DNA of 64,000 bases. Source: SZUA-442 sp963759175. Lineage in GTDB: Bacteria; Actinomycetota; Acidimicrobiia; Spongiisociales; UBA5794. The position numbers and the translations under genes are program-made. The notes beneath the pieces are model-generated. The model worked only from the letters and a program-made list of their open reading frames with translations. It did no database searches and had not been told where the DNA came from. Below are positions 36,186-45,127 of the stretch, piece after piece; position 1 is the first letter of the stretch; every line of letters starts with the position of its first letter. The DNA lies in NCBI GenBank assembly GCA_963759175.1, contig CAVWXP010000008.1:62001-126000 (forward strand), written 5' to 3'.

Positions 36186-37414
36186 AACAACGCACGCCCT
36201 ACATCCATGCACGATCCGAGGACCCCGACTTCGTCGATCTCGACTGGGCCTCACCGATCTCGACCTGGACGAACGAACGCCTCGTGAGCATGCCCGAGGG
36301 CATCCACCGACACGAGGTCGTGTTCGTGGCCTACCGGGAGGGCGTCTACGTCATCAAGGAGCTCCCCCAACGCCTCGCACGACACGAGTTCGACATGCTC
36401 CGACGCATGGAGGACATCACGAGACAGTCGGCTCGCCCGGCCGGATACGTCGAACGGCCGTGGGTCGATCAGGACGATGAATGGGCCGCCGCAGTGATCA
36501 CCCGTTACGTCTCGCATGCGTTCCCGTATCGCGACCTCGTGTCGGGGATCGGATTCGGGAAGCGACGCGAGGCGCTCCTCGACGCCTTCGCCGGCCTCCT
36601 CGTCGAACTGCACATCGCTGGCTTCTACTGGGGCGATTGCTCGCTGTCCAACATCCTCTACCGCTGGGATGCCTCCTCGATCGAGGCCGTGATGATCGAC
36701 GCAGAGACATCGCGCATCTACGAGAAACTGAGCAGGGGGCAACGTCTCGAGGACCTGGCGATCATGGAGACGAACGTCGCCGGGGAGATGGCCGACATCG
36801 CTTCGGAAGGTGGCGTCGACATCGACGAGGCCGACATCTTCCTCGGTCAGGACATCTCGGCGCGCTACCACAGCCTCTGGCAGGAGCTCACCACGTCATT
36901 GATCGTGACGGCGGGCGACCACTTCAAGATCCGACAGCGGATCGACCGGCTCCACGGTCTCGGTTTCGCCGTCGACGACATCGACCTGATCCCCGTGGAC
37001 AGCGGCACCAACGTCAAGATGCGGGTCAAGGTCGGTGGGCGCCAGTATCACTCCGAACGACTGCGCCAGATGACCGGCATCGACATCTCGGAGAACCAGG
37101 CGCGCGTCATCCTCACCGATCTCACGTACCACGAAGCCAAGTTCGGATCCACATCAGCAACCGGAAAGGCCGTCGCGGCGATGAAGTGGCGGGCCTCGGT
37201 GTTCGAGCCGCTCCTCCTGCGGATCAGCGACCTCCTGCCCGGCCGCGATCCATACCAGGCGTACTGCGACTACCTGGCGTTCAGACTCGACATGGCCACC
37301 GAACGGGAACGTGACGTCAGTAACGACGAAGCATTCGAACAGTGGGAGAAGAAGGGGTATCCGCACCTCAAGTCCGTGGTCGACAAGGCACCGGTGAAGG
37401 CGCTCGACGCGTAG
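36182..37414 (+). CDS. DUF4032 protein with RIO/lipopolysaccharide-kinase-like N-terminal domain
   Basis: 410 residues. The N-terminal half has kinase features: VIKELPQRLA for the phosphate-binding lysine, WGDCSLSNILYRWD as the catalytic loop with Asp and Asn, and VMIDAETSRIY for the metal-binding Asp. The C-terminal half (SGTNVKMRVKVGGRQYHSERLRQMTGIDISENQARVIL in part) is the DUF4032 region. Likely an atypical protein or small-molecule kinase; substrate unknown. Third gene of lhr - coiled-coil - DUF4032, with an ATGA start overlap. Confidence 0.82.
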   Translation: MKQRTPYIHARSEDPDFVDLDWASPISTWTNERLVSMPEGIHRHEVVFVAYREGVYVIKELPQRLARHEFDMLRRMEDITRQSARPAGYVERPWVDQDDEWAAAVITRYVSHAFPYRDLVSGIGFGKRREALLDAFAGLLVELHIAGFYWGDCSLSNILYRWDASSIEAVMIDAETSRIYEKLSRGQRLEDLAIMETNVAGEMADIASEGGVDIDEADIFLGQDISARYHSLWQELTTSLIVTAGDHFKIRQRIDRLHGLGFAVDDIDLIPVDSGTNVKMRVKVGGRQYHSERLRQMTGIDISENQARVILTDLTYHEAKFGSTSATGKAVAAMKWRASVFEPLLLRISDLLPGRDPYQAYCDYLAFRLDMATERERDVSNDEAFEQWEKKGYPHLKSVVDKAPVKALDA

Positions 37415-37464
37415 CACGCATCGCGGAACCCCACCGTCCAGCGACGCGTACAGCGCTCGATCCC

Positions 37465-37470
37465 TAAGCT
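37465..37470 (+). promoter_or_regulatory. -10 element of the universal stress protein gene
   Basis: TAAGCT, 6 nt before the ATG at 37477. Predicted leaderless start. Confidence 0.5.
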
Positions 37471-37476
37471 GACACG

Positions 37477-38001
37477 ATGCACGTTCTGGTCGCAACGGCA
37501 GGCGCTCTCAGCCCGGAACCGGTGGTGGAGTTCGCCAGGCATCTCATCGGTGGTACCGGGTCGGTCACCGTGGTCACCGTCGTCGAGGTACCCCACGGCT
37601 TCCTCGAGGACCTGCGGAGCTCCGACTGGCATCCCCTCCACGATGCCCCGGCTCAGGACGCCTCGATCACCGCCCAGTACCTCGCCGAACGCGGGACCCG
37701 ACTGACCGACCCCATTCGACAGGCACTCGAACAAGCACGCATCCCCTGTCAGGTCCGCACGCTCGAGGGTGGCGACGCTGCCGAAGCGATCTCGGCGGCT
37801 GCCGACGAACTCGGAGCCGATGTCGTCCTCCTGGGGGCGACGAAACAGATCTTCGACCGCGACGCGTGGGAGAGCGTCTCGGCGAGGGTGATGCTCGAAT
37901 CCGGCCGCCCGGTCCTCGTCCTACCCGAGACGAAGAAGACGCTCATCGACGCCAACGAACCCGACATCGCCCAGGGCCCGGTAACGCTCCCATCGAGATG
38001 A
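37477..38001 (+). CDS. Universal stress protein (UspA fold)
   Basis: 174 residues with one UspA-like domain: MHVLVATAGALS at the first strand, ADVVLLGATKQIFDRDAWESVSARVML and the last strand RPVLVLPETKK. The ATP-binding loop usually Gx2Gx9G(S/T) is poorly matched (GATKQIFDRDAW), so nucleotide binding is doubtful. Monocistronic; convergent with the Nudix gene. Confidence 0.75.
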   Translation: MHVLVATAGALSPEPVVEFARHLIGGTGSVTVVTVVEVPHGFLEDLRSSDWHPLHDAPAQDASITAQYLAERGTRLTDPIRQALEQARIPCQVRTLEGGDAAEAISAAADELGADVVLLGATKQIFDRDAWESVSARVMLESGRPVLVLPETKKTLIDANEPDIAQGPVTLPSR

Positions 38002-38016
38002 GCGAGGCGGGGCTCG

Positions 38017-38574
38017 CTATCGAGGTCCTTCGAGCCGCGCCTCGTACGCACGAAGCGCAGCCAGCGTCGAGGGGATGAAGCCGCTCGGATCGACCTCGAT
38101 CGCTGAGAGGACCTCTGACCAGCGCCACCACCGGACGTCGAGAGTCTCGCCCGGCTGGTCGCGTGGCGTTCCGCTGCCGTCGGCGATCAGGACCACATGG
38201 ATCGCGGGGAAGGCCCCGGAGACGCCGGCCACCACGACGAGCGGCTCGACGCTGGCGATCGTGCGACGGGCATCGAGTACGTCGAGAAGGACGCCATGGA
38301 TGGCGATGAGCTCGACGCCGGTCTCCTCCCTCACTTCGCGCGCGATGGCATCGCCGGGCGACTCGGCCGCCCGCCACCTGCCACCGGGGATCTCCACCTT
38401 GCCACGCACGGTCTCCTGGGGCCCAGCACGTCGCTGGAGGAGGATGCGTTCAGGGTCGTCGGCGCACCGAACGATGCCCCGGATGACGGGCACCATGACG
38501 TTCTCGCCGCCGCTCGTCGGCACCCCGACGGTGATGTCGCCCTCGCCGTCCCACATGTCGTGTCGCCCGGTCAT
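38017..38574 (-). CDS. Nudix hydrolase
   Basis: 185 residues with a perfect Nudix box at 65-87: GRWRAAE, seven residues, then REVREETGV. Nudix enzymes cleave nucleoside diphosphates linked to other groups; the substrate cannot be assigned. ATG 38574 was chosen because it overlaps the stop of the lipoprotein gene as ATGA; an upstream GTG at 38598 is possible. Last gene of exporter - lipoprotein - Nudix. Confidence 0.88.
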   Translation of the reverse strand: MTGRHDMWDGEGDITVGVPTSGGENVMVPVIRGIVRCADDPERILLQRRAGPQETVRGKVEIPGGRWRAAESPGDAIAREVREETGVELIAIHGVLLDVLDARRTIASVEPLVVVAGVSGAFPAIHVVLIADGSGTPRDQPGETLDVRWWRWSEVLSAIEVDPSGFIPSTLAALRAYEARLEGPR

Positions 38575-39179
38575 CGTGTCGATGTCGGGGCGACGCACAG
38601 CAGGTCGATACCCGTGCCCTGGTCACGGACGGCCTGTTCGAGAGCGGAGCAGGACGCCGTCCAGCGGAGCTGTCCATCGGCGAATCCGGACGACGTCATG
38701 GCGACCTGCACCTCGTCGAGCTGTGTCGCCACCTCCACCGCTGACCTCGTTGCGGGAAGCGACGCATGGACGACCCCGATGGCTGCAACGTAGTCGTCGT
38801 GTTCGCTGACGACCTCGGCGGGTGCGTCGAGGTCATCGAATGCCTCGAGATACCGGCCCATCGTGTCCGTGAGGACGGCCAGGTAGGCGACCGTCTCGTC
38901 GACAACGAGCATCACCGCGTCGGTCTCGGGGTCCGTCGCCCCTCCCTCGACGATGGCACGGACACCGTCCTCGACCGAACGCTGGTAGTCGAACGAAAGC
39001 GCCTGTGCCTCTTCGACATACGTCTGGGACAGAGCTTCGGCAGCCGGGACATAGTCGTCGAACGTCGCCGAGGTCGAGCAACCTGCGCTGACGATTGCCA
39101 CCACCAGCACCAGGACCGTGGCACGGGACCGGCTCCGAGCGAGGGCCTCCGGGACCCACCGCACCACGCTGCGGATCAC
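38571..39179 (-). CDS. Lipoprotein of unknown function downstream of an ABC exporter
   Basis: 202 residues. Basic N-terminus, hydrophobic stretch ATVLVLVVAIV and lipobox VSAGC predict a lipoprotein. The mature part is helical and acidic. No family recognised. The GTG start overlaps the exporter stop (GTGA). Shared translation with the exporter suggests an accessory role, but this is inference. Confidence 0.75.
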   Translation of the reverse strand: MIRSVVRWVPEALARSRSRATVLVLVVAIVSAGCSTSATFDDYVPAAEALSQTYVEEAQALSFDYQRSVEDGVRAIVEGGATDPETDAVMLVVDETVAYLAVLTDTMGRYLEAFDDLDAPAEVVSEHDDYVAAIGVVHASLPATRSAVEVATQLDEVQVAMTSSGFADGQLRWTASCSALEQAVRDQGTGIDLLCVAPTSTR

Positions 39180-41068
39180 GGCGTCACCGGAGATGCGCTG
39201 CGGAACTGGGTCTCGAACAGATGGGAATACAGACCTCCGGATGCGACGAGCTCATCGTGGGTGCCGGTCTCGACGATGCGGCCGCCATCGACCACCACCA
39301 GCATGTCGGCCGAGAGCACCGTCGAGAGCCGATGGGCGATGACGAGCGACGTCCGATCGACCATGATCCCCTCGAGCGCATCCTGGACGAGAGCCTCCGA
39401 GCGCGCATCGAGGTGCGAGGTGGCCTCGTCGAGGATGAGGATGGAGGGGTTCTTCAGGATCACCCTGGCGATAGCTAGACGTTGCTTCTCGCCGCCGGAG
39501 AGGCGGTAGCCGCGCTCACCGACCCTGGTGGACATGCCCTCGGGCAACGAGTCGATGAACTCCACGATGTTCGCGGCAGCGGCAGCGCTGCGAAGTTCCT
39601 CAGCCGAAGCGTCGGGTTTGGCGTACCGCAGGTTCGCTTCGATCGTGTCGTGGAACAGGTACGTCTCCTGCGTCACCACGCCGACGGCGTGAGCGATGGA
39701 CTCCGGTGCGATGTCCCGCACATCGACGCCATCGATCGTGACGGTCCCCCGACTCACGTCGTACAGCCTGGGAACCAGGTACGTCAGCGTCGTCTTGCCT
39801 GCGCCCGAGGGCCCCACGAGGGCCACGGTCTGTCCCGGCGCCACATCGAAGGTGATGTCCTCGAGCACCCACCCGGACTCGACGGGCATCGCTGAATCGT
39901 CGGCCACTCCCGAATCACCCCAGCCGAAGCGGCGCACCGATTCCAGGCCGGAATCGCGTGTCTGGTCGTACGAGAACCACACACGGTCGAACCCGATCCC
40001 ACCCCTCACCTGTGCCATCTCCACGGGGTCCGAGGGTGGTGGCACGTCGACCGGCAGGTCGAGAACCTCGAACACCCGCTCGAAGGAGACCAGGGACGTC
40101 GTGAACTCCACCCGGGCATTCGCCAACGCCGAGAGCGGTCCGTACAAGCCTGCGAGGTAGGCGCTGAGGGCGACGATCGTCCCGATGGTCAGGTTGCCGT
40201 TGATGACCATGACGGCTCCGAGCCAGAAGGTGATCGCCGTGCCGAGCGCCGAAACGATGCCAAGGGCCATGAAGAACCAACGGCCGATGACCGCCTGGCG
40301 CACTCCGAGATCTCGGACGGTGGCGGCACGGGTCCCGAACTGGCCGGACTCGAACGCCGTCCGACCGAAGAGCTTCACCAGCAGTGCACCGGAAACCGAG
40401 AGGGTCTCCTGCATCATGCCAGACATCTCGGCATTGGCCTCCATCTGGCTCCGCCTGACGATGCGAAGGCGCTTCCCGACCTGACGGGAGGCGATGATGA
40501 ACAGCGGAAGGATCGACACGGCGAGCAGCGTCAGCCGCCACTCGAGCTGCAGCATGATGACGAGCGTCGCCACGACGGCGAAGACGTTCGACACGAGTGC
40601 GACGAAGGTGCTGCTGACGGCCTGCTGGGCACCGACGACGTCGGAGTTGAGCCGGGACATCAGCTCGCCGGTCTTGGTGTTCGTGAAGAACCCGAGCGAC
40701 ATGGACTGGAGGTGGTCGAACAACTCCCGCCGGAGGTCGTGGATGATGCCCTCACCCATCTGAGCGGTCGCTCGCCGCTGGTAGACACCGACGAAGCCGT
40801 TGATCAGCGGCACGGCGACCATGCCGAAGCCGAGCCAGGTGACGAGGGCGAGGTCCTCGCTGGGTATCGCATCATCGATGAGGGTCCGCATCAGCAACGG
40901 CGGCAGGAGCGTGAGGCCGGTGATCACGACGATCGTGACCAGGACCACGATCAACAGGCCCCGATACGGCCTCGCATAGCCGAGCACCCTGGCGATGAGT
41001 GTCCGGTCGATGTCCGGCGATTGTGATTCGTCATGGCGCATGAATGCGCCGAAGCCTCCGGGATGCAT
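39176..41068 (-). CDS. ABC exporter, fused membrane and ATPase domains (MsbA/MdlB type)
   Basis: 630 residues, a half-transporter that should dimerise. Six membrane helices lie in residues about 30-320. The ATPase has Walker A GPSGAGKTT, Q-loop VTQETYLFHD, signature LSGGEKQRLAIA, Walker B LILDEATSHLD and H-switch IAHRLST, all intact. An unusual insert of about 30 residues (SGLESVRRFGWGDSGVADD) follows the first ATPase strand. Substrate unknown; lipid or drug export is typical. ATG 41068 follows TATCGT by 6 nt; a second ATG lies 10 codons downstream. Confidence 0.9.
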   Translation of the reverse strand: MHPGGFGAFMRHDESQSPDIDRTLIARVLGYARPYRGLLIVVLVTIVVITGLTLLPPLLMRTLIDDAIPSEDLALVTWLGFGMVAVPLINGFVGVYQRRATAQMGEGIIHDLRRELFDHLQSMSLGFFTNTKTGELMSRLNSDVVGAQQAVSSTFVALVSNVFAVVATLVIMLQLEWRLTLLAVSILPLFIIASRQVGKRLRIVRRSQMEANAEMSGMMQETLSVSGALLVKLFGRTAFESGQFGTRAATVRDLGVRQAVIGRWFFMALGIVSALGTAITFWLGAVMVINGNLTIGTIVALSAYLAGLYGPLSALANARVEFTTSLVSFERVFEVLDLPVDVPPPSDPVEMAQVRGGIGFDRVWFSYDQTRDSGLESVRRFGWGDSGVADDSAMPVESGWVLEDITFDVAPGQTVALVGPSGAGKTTLTYLVPRLYDVSRGTVTIDGVDVRDIAPESIAHAVGVVTQETYLFHDTIEANLRYAKPDASAEELRSAAAAANIVEFIDSLPEGMSTRVGERGYRLSGGEKQRLAIARVILKNPSILILDEATSHLDARSEALVQDALEGIMVDRTSLVIAHRLSTVLSADMLVVVDGGRIVETGTHDELVASGGLYSHLFETQFRSASPVTP

Positions 41069-41074
41069 CACCGA

Positions 41075-41080
41075 ACGATA
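41075..41080 (-). promoter_or_regulatory. -10 element of the exporter-lipoprotein-Nudix operon
   Basis: TATCGT, 6 nt before the exporter ATG. Predicted leaderless start. Confidence 0.55.
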
Positions 41081-41138
41081 GGTAGCCGACGCGACCGAGT
41101 CACCGACCACGCTTCGCCGGGGCGTGAGCGCGCGACCG

Positions 41139-41867
41139 TCATCGAGCGGACGGCAGCAACCCCGCAAGCAACACCGACGACTCGGCCGTCTCGCGACACA
41201 ACTCCTCGGAGACCTCTGTCCGACAGAACAACTCGTATCGCAGACCCGACTCCGTCCAGCCGACGCTGACGCCATCGGGCACCGCGACGACGGTCAGGTC
41301 CGAGCGTGCCGATGGTGTGTCGAGCGCCGCTCGCCCCACCCGCAGCACGGCCAACTGCGCCGTGTTCGTCGTGTACGGCTCGGCGCTCCACATGCCGAAC
41401 GCCGCTGAGGTTTCGGGATCGAGCGTGCCGCTCGTCTGGGTGTAGACGAGCTGGCTGGTCACCCATTGGACCTGATCGGGTACCAGCGATGGAAAGCCCA
41501 ATGCAGGGACGGCCAGCGAGATCTCACGCCTCGAGCTCTGGACGAACCGACTGTTGCCCTGCCGCTCCCACACGGATGCGATGACGGCTTCGGCGTCGTC
41601 CTCGGCCGGTTCCCCCAGCTCATCGTTGAACCACAGGACATCGGTCGCGTTCACGAGGGCCTCGTCGACCTCCCCGGCGGCGACGGTGATCGGGGGCAGC
41701 GTCGTGGTCGTCTCGCCGACCACGACCGAGCGCGTTCGATCCCCCACTCCATCGAGCAGGCCTGCCTCGCCACAACCGGCCACGACCACGGCGATAGCGA
41801 CGAACATCATCGTCACGGTTCGGGTCACCCCCGAAGGATGGCACGGATCCTCGGTAAGCGACATCAT
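41139..41867 (-). CDS. Lipoprotein of unknown function upstream of the ABC exporter
   Basis: About 242 residues. Hydrophobic stretch MMFVAIAVVVAGC has a clear lipobox (VAGC), so the protein is exported and lipid-anchored. The mature part begins with a Thr-rich linker (GETTTTLPP), as in many actinobacterial lipoproteins, followed by an unrecognised globular region with a possible disulphide (LFCRTEVSEELC). Start uncertain: ATG 41867 or 41864, or GTG 41828, the last giving the most typical signal peptide. It lies 70 bp before the exporter on the same strand. Confidence 0.72.
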   Translation of the reverse strand: MMSLTEDPCHPSGVTRTVTMMFVAIAVVVAGCGEAGLLDGVGDRTRSVVVGETTTTLPPITVAAGEVDEALVNATDVLWFNDELGEPAEDDAEAVIASVWERQGNSRFVQSSRREISLAVPALGFPSLVPDQVQWVTSQLVYTQTSGTLDPETSAAFGMWSAEPYTTNTAQLAVLRVGRAALDTPSARSDLTVVAVPDGVSVGWTESGLRYELFCRTEVSEELCRETAESSVLLAGLLPSAR

Positions 41868-41907
41868 GCGCTTCCGCACCTCGGCGCCCGCCGCATCGAA
41901 CGCGACC

Positions 41908-41913
41908 TACCCT
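41908..41913 (+). promoter_or_regulatory. -10 element of the lipoate ligase gene
   Basis: TACCCT, 7 nt before the ATG at 41921, in the region shared with the divergent lipoprotein gene. Predicted leaderless start. Confidence 0.55.
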
Positions 41914-41920
41914 TTTACCC

Positions 41921-42688
41921 ATGGATCGTGTCCTCAGCGTCGTGCATGACGCCCTCACCGGCGACGCCGCCCTCGACACCGCGGTGTCCCGTGCCATCCT
42001 CCTCGCCGTCACCGAGGGCACCATGGGTGAGACCCTGCAGGTCGGGACACCCCACCGCGTGGTCGCCTTCGGCAAGCACGACACCCTCGCCGCCGGATTC
42101 GGGGAGGCGCTCAGCATCGCGCGCGATCTCGGATACGACGCGACCGTGCGCATTGCCGGCGGCCGCGCCGTCGTGTTCTCACCCACCATCATCCGGTTCG
42201 CCTGGACGGTGAAGGCGGAGTCACCTGCGACATCGATGCACGAACGCTTCCGTCACCTCGCCAACGCCGTCGTGGAGGCCCTGTCCGGACTCGACATAGG
42301 GTCGGCGATCGGCGAGCTCCCTGACGAGTACTGCGCAGGCGAATACAGCGTCCACGTCCTCGATGCGCGCAAGGTGATGGGGGTCGGGCAGCGATTGTCA
42401 CGATCTGCCGCACAGGTAGGAGGCATGATCGTCGTCTCCGATCCCGACGACATCAATGGCGTACTCGTGCCCGTCTACCGGGCACTCGGCGTACCGCTCG
42501 ATCCCGGAGCCACCGGGAGCCTGGCCGACGTGGCCGATGTCGACGTCGAGACCGTCACCAACGCATTCGTCTCGGAGATCGCCCGAGGACGGGCCACACA
42601 CGAAGGCTCGATCGATCAAGCGATCATGGAACGGGCTGCGCTGCTCCGAAGCGACCACGTTCCGGATCGCTTCACTCCACCGTCGTGA
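41921..42688 (+). CDS. Lipoate/biotin protein ligase family (LplA-like)
   Basis: 255 residues. The BPL/LPL fold is seen in the N-terminal strands VGTPHRVVAFGKHDTLAAGF, the RIAGGRAVVFSPTIIRFAWTV segment (the RR/RxGGG loop) and the later KVMGVGQRLSRSAAQVGGMIVV, where the catalytic Lys of lipoate ligases lies. It probably attaches lipoate or octanoate to a carrier domain. No lipoyl-accepting protein is nearby. Monocistronic. Confidence 0.82.
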   Translation: MDRVLSVVHDALTGDAALDTAVSRAILLAVTEGTMGETLQVGTPHRVVAFGKHDTLAAGFGEALSIARDLGYDATVRIAGGRAVVFSPTIIRFAWTVKAESPATSMHERFRHLANAVVEALSGLDIGSAIGELPDEYCAGEYSVHVLDARKVMGVGQRLSRSAAQVGGMIVVSDPDDINGVLVPVYRALGVPLDPGATGSLADVADVDVETVTNAFVSEIARGRATHEGSIDQAIMERAALLRSDHVPDRFTPPS

Positions 42689-42740
42689 TCCCGTTGCCCC
42701 ACGGCTTGCAGTGACGGCTCCGACCCGTGAGACTCGCGGT

Positions 42741-43865
42741 ATGCGCCTCCTCGTCATCAACGGCCCCAACCTGAACATGCTCGGCACGCGGGAACCCGAC
42801 ATCTACGGGAGCGAGACCCTCACCGACCTCGAGCGCCAGTGGCGTATGCGGGCGACCCAGTACGCCGTCGGGCTCCATGCCGTCCAGTCGAACCACGAGG
42901 GCGAGCTGATCGACGTGCTCCATGCGGAGGGCACACGCGCCGACGGTGTGATCATCAATCCCGGCGCCCTGAGCCACTACTCCTACGCCCTCCACGACGC
43001 CATGGCCGCCATCACGGCTCCTGTCGTGGAGGTCCACATATCGAACATCCACGAACGTGAGTCGTGGCGGCGGACCTCCGTGACGGCTCCCGCCGCGGAG
43101 CGCGTCATCGTGGGCCGCGGCACTCGGGGGTACCTCGACGCCATCGACCACCTCCGGGCACTCCTCAGCCACCCGCCCGTGACGGTCTCGTATGGGGACA
43201 GCGCGGATCAGGTCATCGACATCCGTGTCCCCCAGGGTGCAACCGGCACCGTGGCGCTCATCCACGGGGGCTTCTGGCGAAGCATCTGGGCACGCGACAT
43301 CATGGATCCGCTCGCGGTGCACCTCGCGGACCACGGTTGGGCGACCGCGAACATCGAGTACCGACGGGGTCCGGGTTCGTTTGCGTCGTCGCAGGCGGAC
43401 ATCGCGGATGCGGTCGCGTCGCTTCCCTCCCACATCGGCTCGGCGGGTGAACGGGCGATCGCCGTCGGGCACTCGGCCGGCGGGTACCTCGCCCTCCGCC
43501 AGGCAATCGACGACGGAGGGATCCCGGTGATCGCCCTCGCTCCCGTGATCGATCTCGATGCCATCTCGCGCAGTCGTGTCGACGACGATCCGATCAGCAC
43601 CTACCTCGGGGCAACCAGAGGCGAGGATCCGTCGCTGTGGGACGCGGCATCGATCCCCACCGGTCTCTCCGGCCGCGCTGCGCTCATCCATGGCGACGCC
43701 GACGAGGCGGTACCGATCGACCATTCGGTGGCATTTGCGGCATCCGCCGGGTTGGACCTCGTAACCCTTCCGGGCGCGGATCACATGGCTCTCATCGACC
43801 CGATGTCACCTGCCGCCGATGCCCTGCTCAGGGCCCTCGAGACCTTCTTCGACGCCGCGACCTGA
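42741..43865 (+). CDS. aroQ: Fused type II 3-dehydroquinate dehydratase / alpha-beta hydrolase
   Basis: 374 residues. Residues 1-143 are a type II dehydroquinase: NGPNLNMLGTREPDIYG with Arg17 and Tyr22, NHEGELID, NPGALSHYSYAL, and VEVHISNIHERE with His99. It dehydrates 3-dehydroquinate in the shikimate pathway. Residues about 146-374 are a serine hydrolase of the kynurenine-formamidase/BD-FAE type: HGGFW (175-179), nucleophile Ser245 in GHSAGG, Asp321 in HGDADEAVP and His348 in GADHMAL. Both sites look intact. The fusion is uncommon; the hydrolase substrate is unknown. No clear -10 or strong Shine-Dalgarno precedes the ATG. Confidence 0.88.
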   Translation: MRLLVINGPNLNMLGTREPDIYGSETLTDLERQWRMRATQYAVGLHAVQSNHEGELIDVLHAEGTRADGVIINPGALSHYSYALHDAMAAITAPVVEVHISNIHERESWRRTSVTAPAAERVIVGRGTRGYLDAIDHLRALLSHPPVTVSYGDSADQVIDIRVPQGATGTVALIHGGFWRSIWARDIMDPLAVHLADHGWATANIEYRRGPGSFASSQADIADAVASLPSHIGSAGERAIAVGHSAGGYLALRQAIDDGGIPVIALAPVIDLDAISRSRVDDDPISTYLGATRGEDPSLWDAASIPTGLSGRAALIHGDADEAVPIDHSVAFAASAGLDLVTLPGADHMALIDPMSPAADALLRALETFFDAAT

Positions 43866-43879
43866 GGGCTCGACCCCGT

Positions 43880-45082
43880 TCAGGCGGACACGAGGCCCGC
43901 GATGCGCTCGAGACCCTCGACCAGGTCGTCGTCGGCAAGGGCGAACGAGAGTCGTGCGTAGCCCGGGGCCCCGAATGCCTCCCCCGGAACGATCGCCACA
44001 TTGACCTCATCGAGGAGGATCGAAGCGAGCTCCAGGGTGGTCGAGGCCGTCCGGCCGCCCAGCTCACGGCCAAGCAGACCCGTGAAGTTCGGGAAGACGT
44101 AGAACGCCCCCTGGGGTTCGATGCATGACACGCCGTCGATGGCACCGAGCATCGCGACCATGGTCCGCCGTCGACGATCGAACGCCTCGCGCATGGTGTA
44201 CACGGCGTCGAGCGATCCGGTGACGGCTTCGAGCGCAGCTGCCTGGGCGACGTTGTTGACGTTCGACGAGAGGTGCGACTGGATCCGCGTCGCACCCTTG
44301 ACGACCTCGGTGGGGCCGATCAACCAACCGACTCGCCAGCCCGTCATCGCATATGTCTTGGCAACGCCGTTCACGATCACGTACCGATCCGCCACCTCGG
44401 GTACGACCTTCGGCAGGGAGTGGAACTCGGCATCCCCGTACACGAGGTGCTCGTAGATCTCGTCGGTCATGACCCAGATGCCCCTGGCTGCAGCCCACTC
44501 CCCGACTGCCCGCATCTGGTCGATGGTGTAGACGGACCCCGTCGGGTTCGACGGGCTGACGAAGATGAGCATCTTGGTGCGATCCGTCACCGCGGCTTCG
44601 AGCTGCTCGACGGTGACCGTGAAGTTGGTGGACTCGTCTGTCGGAATCGGCACGATTCGTGCTCCAGCAAGCGCGACTGCCTCGGGATAGGTGACCCAGT
44701 ACGGAGCCGGGAGCAGCACCTCGTCTCCGTCGTCGAGCAGTGCCTGGCATGCGAGGTACACGGCCTGCTTGCCGCCGTTGGTGACCATCACCTGATCGGC
44801 CGCGACATCGAATGCCGAGTCCCGAAGCGTCTTGTGGGCGATCGCAGAACGCAACGCCGGTTGGCCCGCCGCAGGCGAGTAACGGTGCGACTTCGGGTCC
44901 CGTGCCGCTGCGACGGCGGCGTCCACGATCGCGCCGGGCGTCGGGAAGTCGGGCTCGCCGGCTCCATAGCCGATGACCGGCTGGCCCTCGGCTCGCAACT
45001 GGCTCGCCTTGTTCGTGATGGCGAGCGTGGCGGATGGCTGGACAGCGAGGGCTCGCTTCGAGATGGATGCGCGGTTCGTCAC
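43880..45082 (-). CDS. Class I PLP aminotransferase (aspartate aminotransferase type Ib)
   Basis: 400 residues. GYGAGEPDFPTP, VMVTNGGKQAVYLACQAL, SPSNPTGSVYT and the PLP lysine K242 in NGVAKTYAMTGWRVGW. This is the type Ib aspartate/prephenate aminotransferase group common in actinobacteria; aspartate is the likely main donor. GTG 45082 gives the normal length; no ATG fits. Divergent from serC with a small palindrome between them. Confidence 0.9.
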   Translation of the reverse strand: MTNRASISKRALAVQPSATLAITNKASQLRAEGQPVIGYGAGEPDFPTPGAIVDAAVAAARDPKSHRYSPAAGQPALRSAIAHKTLRDSAFDVAADQVMVTNGGKQAVYLACQALLDDGDEVLLPAPYWVTYPEAVALAGARIVPIPTDESTNFTVTVEQLEAAVTDRTKMLIFVSPSNPTGSVYTIDQMRAVGEWAAARGIWVMTDEIYEHLVYGDAEFHSLPKVVPEVADRYVIVNGVAKTYAMTGWRVGWLIGPTEVVKGATRIQSHLSSNVNNVAQAAALEAVTGSLDAVYTMREAFDRRRRTMVAMLGAIDGVSCIEPQGAFYVFPNFTGLLGRELGGRTASTTLELASILLDEVNVAIVPGEAFGAPGYARLSFALADDDLVEGLERIAGLVSA

Positions 45083-45101
45083 CGGGGGTACTCTCCCTTT
45101 G

Positions 45102-45112
45102 CCAACGGTTGG
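45102..45112. promoter_or_regulatory. Palindrome between divergent aminotransferase and serC genes
   Basis: CCAAC-G-GTTGG lies midway in the 45 bp between the two starts. It could be an operator acting on both genes. No regulator gene is adjacent. Confidence 0.3.
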
Positions 45113-45127
45113 TGGTGAACTGTAAAC

